Positions 33,647-38,330 of a stretch of 38,330 nt of DNA are shown here, piece by piece. How positions within the stretch are numbered: the stretch's first letter is position 1; each line of letters opens with the position of its first letter. Position numbers and translations under genes: made by a program. Origin of the DNA: Clostridiales bacterium VE202-21 (GTDB lineage Bacteria; Bacillota; Clostridia; Lachnospirales; Lachnospiraceae). The notes under the pieces were generated by a model. That model was not told the origin of the DNA, searched no databases, and saw only the letters and a list, made by a program, of their open reading frames with translations. The DNA lies in contig BAIF02000003.1 of the NCBI GenBank assembly GCA_000509105.1, positions 1 through 38,330 of the forward strand, written 5' to 3'.

Positions 33647-34849
33647 ATGACTGTAAAAGAAAGAATTTTAGCCACTCTGCGTGGCGAGCCTACAGATGCC
33701 CTGCCCTTTGTTCCGCGTCTGGATAACTGGTTCTACGCTCACGAAGAGACAAATACCTTACCTGATGAATATAAGCATGCCAATCTCCGGGAATTTGCAG
33801 ATGACCTGGGCGTTGGATTTCATTCTATTGTCCCTAACTTCAAAGGCTGGCGCGAAGGCGGGGTCAAAGACCTGCACGTAGGCCTGGGGATTTATGATCT
33901 GGAACTTTCTCCCTGGATTGTCAGATTCCACAACGTAGGAATTGCCCATGAACGGAAAGATAACGGTGAATTAACTGTTACTTATGATACTCCCAGGGGC
34001 ATTATCCGAACCAAAGTTGTCTATACAAAAGAAATGCTCCGGGAAGGAATTACTCTATATGCTCATAAAGAACACGCATTAAAGGAAATTGAAGATTATG
34101 ACGCACTGGCTTATATTTTTGAGAATGCAGAAGTAATTCCCAATTATGAAGCTTTCACCAAATATCAGTCAGAATATGTAGGCGAACGCGGGGTAGCAGT
34201 GGCACTCGCTGCGATGTGGGCGTCTGCCGGACATTATTTAATCAAGGAGCTTATGGGATTTGAAGATTTCTATCTGGCCAGATTCGATGATAAAGAAGCA
34301 ATGGACCATCTTGTATCCCGTATGACTCCATTCTGTGACAAATTATTTGATGCAGCAATTAACAGCCCTGCCGAGGTTGTTCTGTCCGGAGCTAACTATG
34401 ACTTTAATTTTACAACACCGGATCTCATAGAAGACTACGTGGTTCCATCCTTAAAAAAGCAGAGCGACAAAGCACACAGCCTGGATAAGTTTGTTGCAAC
34501 ACATACTGATGGGGAAAATACAATGCTTCTCGATAAATATGTCCGTGCCGGGTTTGATATAGCAGATTCAATCTGTCCGAAACCTTTGACAAATATCTCC
34601 TTACAGGAAACCCGTGATGTGTTTCAAGATAAAATTACAATTTGGGGCGGCGTTCCTTCCACTGCGCTTTTAACAGCCAACACAACCGACCAGGAATTCT
34701 ATCGTATTGTGGATGAAACCCTGCATGCCATTGGAAAGGGTGATCATATGATTATGTCCGTAGCGGATACCCTTCCCCCGGCAGCAGACTTTGGGCGTCT
34801 TCTTTATCTTAAAAAGAAATTTGAAGAATTTGGTCCTGTCACCCCCTAG
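33647..34849 (+). CDS. URO-D superfamily protein (methyltransferase-like)
   Basis: This 400-residue protein belongs to the uroporphyrinogen decarboxylase fold family. It starts with TVKERILATLRGEPTDALPFVPRLD, a typical opening of the methyltransferase (MtaA/MtbA-like) branch. Haem biosynthesis genes are absent nearby, so a role in transferring methyl groups to or from a corrinoid protein or coenzyme is more likely than decarboxylation. No corrinoid protein or other partner is in the window. A His in VATHTDGEN and a Cys in SICPKPL could contribute to metal binding, but this is not certain. ATG follows AGGAGG. A TATACT element lies at about 33603. Confidence 0.8.
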   Translation: MTVKERILATLRGEPTDALPFVPRLDNWFYAHEETNTLPDEYKHANLREFADDLGVGFHSIVPNFKGWREGGVKDLHVGLGIYDLELSPWIVRFHNVGIAHERKDNGELTVTYDTPRGIIRTKVVYTKEMLREGITLYAHKEHALKEIEDYDALAYIFENAEVIPNYEAFTKYQSEYVGERGVAVALAAMWASAGHYLIKELMGFEDFYLARFDDKEAMDHLVSRMTPFCDKLFDAAINSPAEVVLSGANYDFNFTTPDLIEDYVVPSLKKQSDKAHSLDKFVATHTDGENTMLLDKYVRAGFDIADSICPKPLTNISLQETRDVFQDKITIWGGVPSTALLTANTTDQEFYRIVDETLHAIGKGDHMIMSVADTLPPAADFGRLLYLKKKFEEFGPVTP

Positions 34850-34916
34850 AGTAAGTTTGAAAATTGCTTCTCATAAGATGGCGTCCTGGTTTGTCCATTC
34901 CACCCGGAGGTCCTTT

Positions 34917-34992
34917 ATATAATAGGAAAATGCAGAGCACTTTCCTATTATAAAAACAGCGGAGGTCCTTTTAGAGACTTTCGCTGTTTTTT
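34917..34992. terminator. Tandem bidirectional terminators between the URO-D and cdaR-like genes
   Basis: The first hairpin pairs TATAATAGGAAA with TTTCCTATTATA. The second pairs AAAACAGCG with CGCTGTTTT (34953-34992). The two genes converge here, and each has T runs on its own side. Confidence 0.85.
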
Positions 34993-34993
34993 C

Positions 34994-36133
34994 CTAAAAA
35001 CCGTTTCTTTTTCGCTTAAAATACGCACACATATACTTTAAAAATTCTCTTTCATTGGATTTTTGTAAAGGATTTATGGAGAAGATTACTTTTAGCTTAT
35101 TTAACCGGAACACCAGTGTATTCTTGTGTATAAATAATTCCTTGCTGCTGTCTACCAGATTATAATTATTACGCTCAAGGGCGTCTACAAGTTCTACTAT
35201 ATCATCCTGATTTTTCTCATCAAGCAGTTCCTCAAACACGTGATATATCTGATGCAGCTCCATAAATGGGACAAGGGAATGTATGTATTCACCGGCATAG
35301 TCGTAGAAATATACTCCTCTGCTTTTTGCCTTCACATGATCCCGGAGCCAGCAGCATTGTTGATATGCTTTTCTATACTCTTCCAGCTCATTCTGGAAGG
35401 TTCCGATATAAAAATGGCATTCGATATCACGATCCAGCAAAAAGCCAAGAAAGTTCCCCAGATATTCCCCTATTACATACTTATATGTCCCCTGAAGAAT
35501 CTTGCCTTTGTCAAAACATTTAAATATAATAATTTGTTTTTCCCTTGTTACCGCAGAAATATCTTCATAAGTATGCAGACTTCCCTCTTTAATTTTCCTC
35601 AGGAGCTGCGAGGTATCCACATTTCCCTCTGTTGTAATCAGTATGGGGATTCTGACGGCAGTTTCCGAGTACCCAAGCTGGGAGGCATAATATTTCAAAG
35701 AAAACAGATCTGTATCTTCACCATAGAGTATTAAATTCAAAAACTGCTCCTTCAGATTCTTACGATGTTGTATATCTTCTTTATATAATTCATATTCCAG
35801 CATGGTCTCCACAGACATTCTCATAATCTTCAGTATAGGAGCAACCTCATCGGGCTTTCCTGTCATTCCAATTACGCCAATCTTCTTATGATGATAAAAG
35901 ATGGCCATATTGATACCATATTTCACTCCCAGATAATTATGCTCTTCATGCTCTGTTATAATCTGATCATCTTCTCCATTTATGATCTTATACGCAATTT
36001 CGTGAAATCCTCCAATCCTGTCTTTGTCCTTGCTGGCAATGATAATCCCTTTTTCGTTCATAATATTTACATTATATTCCGTAAATTCGGAAATCTTATC
36101 AATAAACCGCTCAGCAAGTATTTTATCTAACAT
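34994..36133 (-). CDS. CdaR-like sugar-diacid transcriptional regulator
   Basis: The 379-residue regulator begins with a sugar-diacid recognition domain (about 5-135: LAERFIDKISEFTEYNVNIMN, YLGVKYGINMAIFYHHKKIGVIGMTG). A middle GGDEF-like/CdaR domain follows, and then a C-terminal PucR-type helix-turn-helix (NLVDSSKELFIHKNTLVFRLNKL). It probably controls the upstream permease gene in answer to a sugar acid or hydroxy acid such as glycerate. It lies 190 bp downstream of the permease gene on the same strand, but has its own upstream region with half-sites. ATG follows GAGAGAGGAT. Confidence 0.88.
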   Translation of the reverse strand: MLDKILAERFIDKISEFTEYNVNIMNEKGIIIASKDKDRIGGFHEIAYKIINGEDDQIITEHEEHNYLGVKYGINMAIFYHHKKIGVIGMTGKPDEVAPILKIMRMSVETMLEYELYKEDIQHRKNLKEQFLNLILYGEDTDLFSLKYYASQLGYSETAVRIPILITTEGNVDTSQLLRKIKEGSLHTYEDISAVTREKQIIIFKCFDKGKILQGTYKYVIGEYLGNFLGFLLDRDIECHFYIGTFQNELEEYRKAYQQCCWLRDHVKAKSRGVYFYDYAGEYIHSLVPFMELHQIYHVFEELLDEKNQDDIVELVDALERNNYNLVDSSKELFIHKNTLVFRLNKLKVIFSINPLQKSNEREFLKYMCAYFKRKRNGF

Positions 36134-36202
36134 ATCCTCTCTCCCTTAAAAAACCAATTATTCTATAGATGTATTTACATATTTAACAACTATCTGAACC
36201 AT

Positions 36203-36237
36203 GAACAGTCCGTTTATTATGTTCTCTATTATGAACA
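36203..36237 (-). promoter_or_regulatory. Cluster of GAACA/TGTTC half-sites upstream of the cdaR-like gene
   Basis: GAACA at 36203-36207 and 36233-36237 flank TGTTC at 36220-36224, giving two overlapping inverted pairs. A weak promoter (TTGTTA, then TATAGA) lies between this cluster and the gene, so activation or self-control from here is plausible. Confidence 0.45.
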
Positions 36238-36245
36238 AAAACACG

Positions 36246-36278
36246 TCCCTGCAGGAATTTATCATTAATCCCTGCAGA
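36246..36278 (-). terminator. Hairpin after the permease gene
   Basis: CCCTGCAGG pairs with CCCTGCAG, followed on the minus strand by GTGTTTTTG. It is like the hairpin at 29220-29257. Confidence 0.65.
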
Positions 36279-36322
36279 AACGCACTTATAATATATACTT
36301 TTTATAACTAACAAAACTATCG

Positions 36323-37648
36323 TTACACAACACCAAGGCCGCCAAGGAATACCATTACAAAAGAGGTGAGCAAAGGTATGATAACCGTGACCATAAACAT
36401 ATCAAAATAAATCTGTTTGTACCCATATCCGGACAGATCCAGCAGCACCAGCACACCGCCATTATGCGGAAGGCTGTCAAATGCAGCCGATGATACTGCC
36501 GCAACACGATGAAAAGTCTGCAGTGATATTCCCGTTGACTGAGATAAATCAATGAACTTACTGCTCATGGCATCCATTGCTATGGTTAATCCACCGGAGG
36601 ATGACCCTGTCGCCGCTGTTATTACATAGATAGCAATTGCCTCCGCAATCAGTGGATTGCTTATATTCACAGAAAAGATAGCATCCGTAAGCGCTGCAAA
36701 GGCGGGAACTGCTTTGATTACCGCGCCAAAGCCAACAATTGCACTTGTATTCAGTGTAGGAATAATCGAGTTTGTGGCACCATCGTTCAGTGTTTTCAAT
36801 GGATGGAGGTACTTTAGATTTAATAAAATTCCTACAATATTACCGAGCAGCAAAGCCGGAATAATCATATTTGCCTTTACAAAGTCGCCCACCGGTATAA
36901 TTGCAGGCAATACATTATAGCTGACAAGTACTGTTACAAGCGGTATCAGCGAAATAAGCGGATGAGGTAAATCCTCCGCATTTTCTGAAGGCAGCTCTTT
37001 CCCCGGCTGTTCATCAAAAAACAGCCCCTTCTTTTCATACCGTTTTTTTGCATGTCCCAGCCACAACATGGATAACCCAAACATCATGACTGCTGCAATA
37101 ATTCCCAGTACAGGCGCCGCCATCGCAGTTGTGCCAAAATAGTTGGTCGGAATAATATTCTGAATTGCAGGAGAACCGGGAAGTGCCACCATCGTGAATG
37201 TAAAGGTTCCGGCCTGTATTGTTGCCGGTATTAGACGCCTGGAGATATTTGCCTCCCGAAAGATAGCCAGTGCCAGCGGATACAAGGCAAAAGAAGCAAC
37301 AAACATAGAAACTCCGCCATAAGTCAGAACCGCTCCGGCAAGCACGATAGAAAGCAATGCTTTCCCTTTTCCAAGCTTCCCGACAATGAAAAGTGCAATA
37401 GACTTTGATGCCCCCGAGTCCTCCATTACCTTGCCGAAGATTGCCCCCAGCATGAACATCGGCAGATACGTTTTTGCAAATCCAACCATACCTTCCATAT
37501 AGGTTGTCATGTACGCTTGAAAAAAATCAACTCCGCTCAAAATTGCAACGAGTATGGCGCATATAGGCGTTGCAATATAAATGGAAACCCCCTTGAACAC
37601 CAAAAAAATAAGTAGAATCAACCCTAAAAAAATAATTGCTATCTCCAT
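36323..37648 (-). CDS. GntP-family permease
   Basis: This 441-residue protein has about 12 hydrophobic segments and matches the GntP family of proton-coupled transporters for gluconate, glycerate and related hydroxy acids. Typical text includes AVLTYGGVSMFVASFALYPL, TFTMVALPGSPAIQNIIPT and ITAATGSSSGGLTIAMDAM. The substrate is not given by sequence, but pairing with a CdaR-like regulator favours a sugar acid. No kinase or dehydratase for such a substrate is in the window. ATG follows ATCAGGAGG. Confidence 0.9.
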   Translation of the reverse strand: MEIAIIFLGLILLIFLVFKGVSIYIATPICAILVAILSGVDFFQAYMTTYMEGMVGFAKTYLPMFMLGAIFGKVMEDSGASKSIALFIVGKLGKGKALLSIVLAGAVLTYGGVSMFVASFALYPLALAIFREANISRRLIPATIQAGTFTFTMVALPGSPAIQNIIPTNYFGTTAMAAPVLGIIAAVMMFGLSMLWLGHAKKRYEKKGLFFDEQPGKELPSENAEDLPHPLISLIPLVTVLVSYNVLPAIIPVGDFVKANMIIPALLLGNIVGILLNLKYLHPLKTLNDGATNSIIPTLNTSAIVGFGAVIKAVPAFAALTDAIFSVNISNPLIAEAIAIYVITAATGSSSGGLTIAMDAMSSKFIDLSQSTGISLQTFHRVAAVSSAAFDSLPHNGGVLVLLDLSGYGYKQIYFDMFMVTVIIPLLTSFVMVFLGGLGVV

Positions 37649-37676
37649 GATTTTCCTCCTGATATTTGTTATACCT

Positions 37677-37731
37677 ATTATATCAAGGAGAGCAGCAGAC
37701 GTTCTTGTACCTAGAATACAAACAATTGTTT
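37677..37731 (-). promoter_or_regulatory. Promoter and possible activator site of the permease gene
   Basis: On the minus strand a good -10 TATAAT (37677-37682) has a poor -35. About 20 bp further upstream is a perfect 12-bp palindrome, AAACAATTGTTT (37720-37731). A weak -35 with an upstream palindrome suits control by an activator. Confidence 0.5.
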
Positions 37732-37778
37732 CTTTTTTAGATTCAAATACTAAAAATCACTTTTAAGCCTTTCAGGAT

Positions 37779-38045
37779 CTATCCCCCATTTCCACATACC
37801 AGTCCCCTGCTGCCAAGCAGCTCCAGCTTCTTCCTGCGCGGCAGCCGCTTAATAGCATACTCCCGCCGCATAGCCTCCTCCTTCGTCTCAAAAGCCTCAA
37901 AATAAGCCAGCACCACAGGCCTGCGGGCCCGCGTATACTTAGCCCCCTTCCCCGCATTATGGTCACTCACCCGCTTCTCCAGGTCATTCGTCCACCCTGT
38001 ATACAAACTCCCGTCCCTGCACCTCAAAATATATGTATAATTCAT
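37779..38045 (-). CDS. GIY-YIG nuclease-family protein (UPF0213 type)
   Basis: This 88-residue protein has the short GIY-YIG fold of the YhbQ/UPF0213 group: YTYILRCRDGSLYTGWTNDL, HNAGKGAKYTRARRPV, and a basic helix REYAIKRLPRRKKLELL. The motif reads YIL and YTG in place of GIY and YIG. These proteins are thought to be structure-specific DNA nucleases, but the activity of this small type is not well known. No ribosome binding site is evident at 38045; AGGTG lies about 12 nt upstream. Confidence 0.9.
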   Translation of the reverse strand: MNYTYILRCRDGSLYTGWTNDLEKRVSDHNAGKGAKYTRARRPVVLAYFEAFETKEEAMRREYAIKRLPRRKKLELLGSRGLVCGNGG

Positions 38046-38330
38046 CCATCAAACACACCTTTCCATACCTATCACTATACCACATATCCACATCCTGATC
38101 AAAAAAAACTCCCTCACTGTGGATAACTCCACCAATTCCCCACCCCCACCTGTAATTTTGTGGATAACTAAAAAAAAGTCCTTTTTATAACCAGATAACC
38201 AAAGTCCCACAGAACCACCTAGAAAGTCTCTAATCTTTATAAATCATCCTTGGCGCTCCGCATCCGCCTCTCACCGTCGGATGCTCCCAGCCATCCAGGC
38301 GCATGGAGCAGCCGCCCGCCGGAAGACATC
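38046..38330. other. Non-coding right end with DnaA boxes
   Basis: Two TGTGGATAA boxes in the same direction lie at 38118-38126 and 38159-38167, with a one-mismatch box facing the other way at 38084-38092. The last 100 bp turn GC-rich, with a GCATCCG/CGGATGC hairpin. On the minus strand two frames stay open from the window edge and stop at 38230 and 38238; one might be the 3' end of a gene that begins outside. Confidence 0.5.

Noticed and set aside
1..38330. CRISPR array, prophage, transposase or tRNA/rRNA genes
   Set aside because: I found no regularly spaced direct repeats, no phage or transposase proteins and no recognisable tRNA or rRNA sequence.

Overview
The window looks like chromosomal DNA of an anaerobic, endospore-forming Firmicute of the Lachnospiraceae / Clostridium cluster XIVa type. 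The evidence is indirect: strong AGGAGG ribosome binding sites with several TTG starts, the sporulation genes bofA and a cwlD-type amidase, a MecA adaptor, a PerR regulator with two rubrerythrins (one with reversed domain order), and a Clostridia-style Tad pilus cluster carrying DUF5702 and DUF6382 proteins. Most genes lie on the minus strand. No rRNA, tRNA, CRISPR array, transposase or prophage gene was found.

Layout: (1) 1-361, a long branched palindrome beyond the 3' end of an aconitase-family hydratase gene (362-2629). (2) 2.7-7.4 kb, a membrane FHA protein split by a frame break at an A8 run, a membrane-anchored C-type-lectin-like protein, glucose-6-phosphate isomerase, a conserved membrane protein and a TSCPD-domain protein. 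(3) 7.4-11.4 kb, a second inverted-repeat element, a small secreted protein, an anti-sigma-like membrane protein, a divergent murG, an ECF sigma factor and a HIT protein. (4) 11.6-13.0 kb, an orphan soluble histidine kinase and a rhomboid protease. (5) 13.1-21.5 kb, a complete Tad (type IVb pilus) operon: TadZ-like, CpaF ATPase, TadB, TadC, Flp pilin, DUF5702, TadE-like with extra metal-site motifs, A24 prepilin peptidase, second TadE-like, DUF6382. It has a recognisable promoter and a 28-bp perfect inverted repeat around the start of one TadE-like gene. (6) 21.5-27.5 kb, bofA (frame-broken), dCMP deaminase, upp, a Sua5/LMW-phosphatase fusion (frame-broken), a cwlD-type amidase and an SH3/GH18 cell-wall hydrolase. 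(7) 27.6-31.1 kb, two small unknown genes, mecA, a DUF1858 protein, an AT-rich region with three DnaA boxes and an SH3/NlpC-P60 endopeptidase. (8) 31.4-33.4 kb, peroxide defence: perR, reverse rubrerythrin, rubrerythrin. (9) 33.6-38.0 kb, a URO-D family protein, a CdaR-like regulator with a GntP-family permease, and a GIY-YIG protein. (10) 38.0-38.3 kb, a non-coding end with further DnaA-box sequences.

How the genes fit together: the Tad cluster holds the pilin, its peptidase, the ATPase, both platform proteins and pseudopilins, so it could build a pilus without outside parts. The peroxide genes form one regulator-plus-effectors block. The sigma and anti-sigma genes share an orientation but are separated by murG on the other strand.

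Three genes carry single-base frame breaks that split otherwise intact family proteins: one extra A in an A run, and two places where one G appears to be missing. This many in 38 kb suggests sequencing indels, although slippage or real decay cannot be excluded from sequence alone. The most interesting unexplained structures are the 28-bp inverted repeat in the Tad operon, the branched palindrome at the left end, and the TadE-like protein with two His-Cys-Cys-Cys repeat units. I did not find an unmistakable new system.
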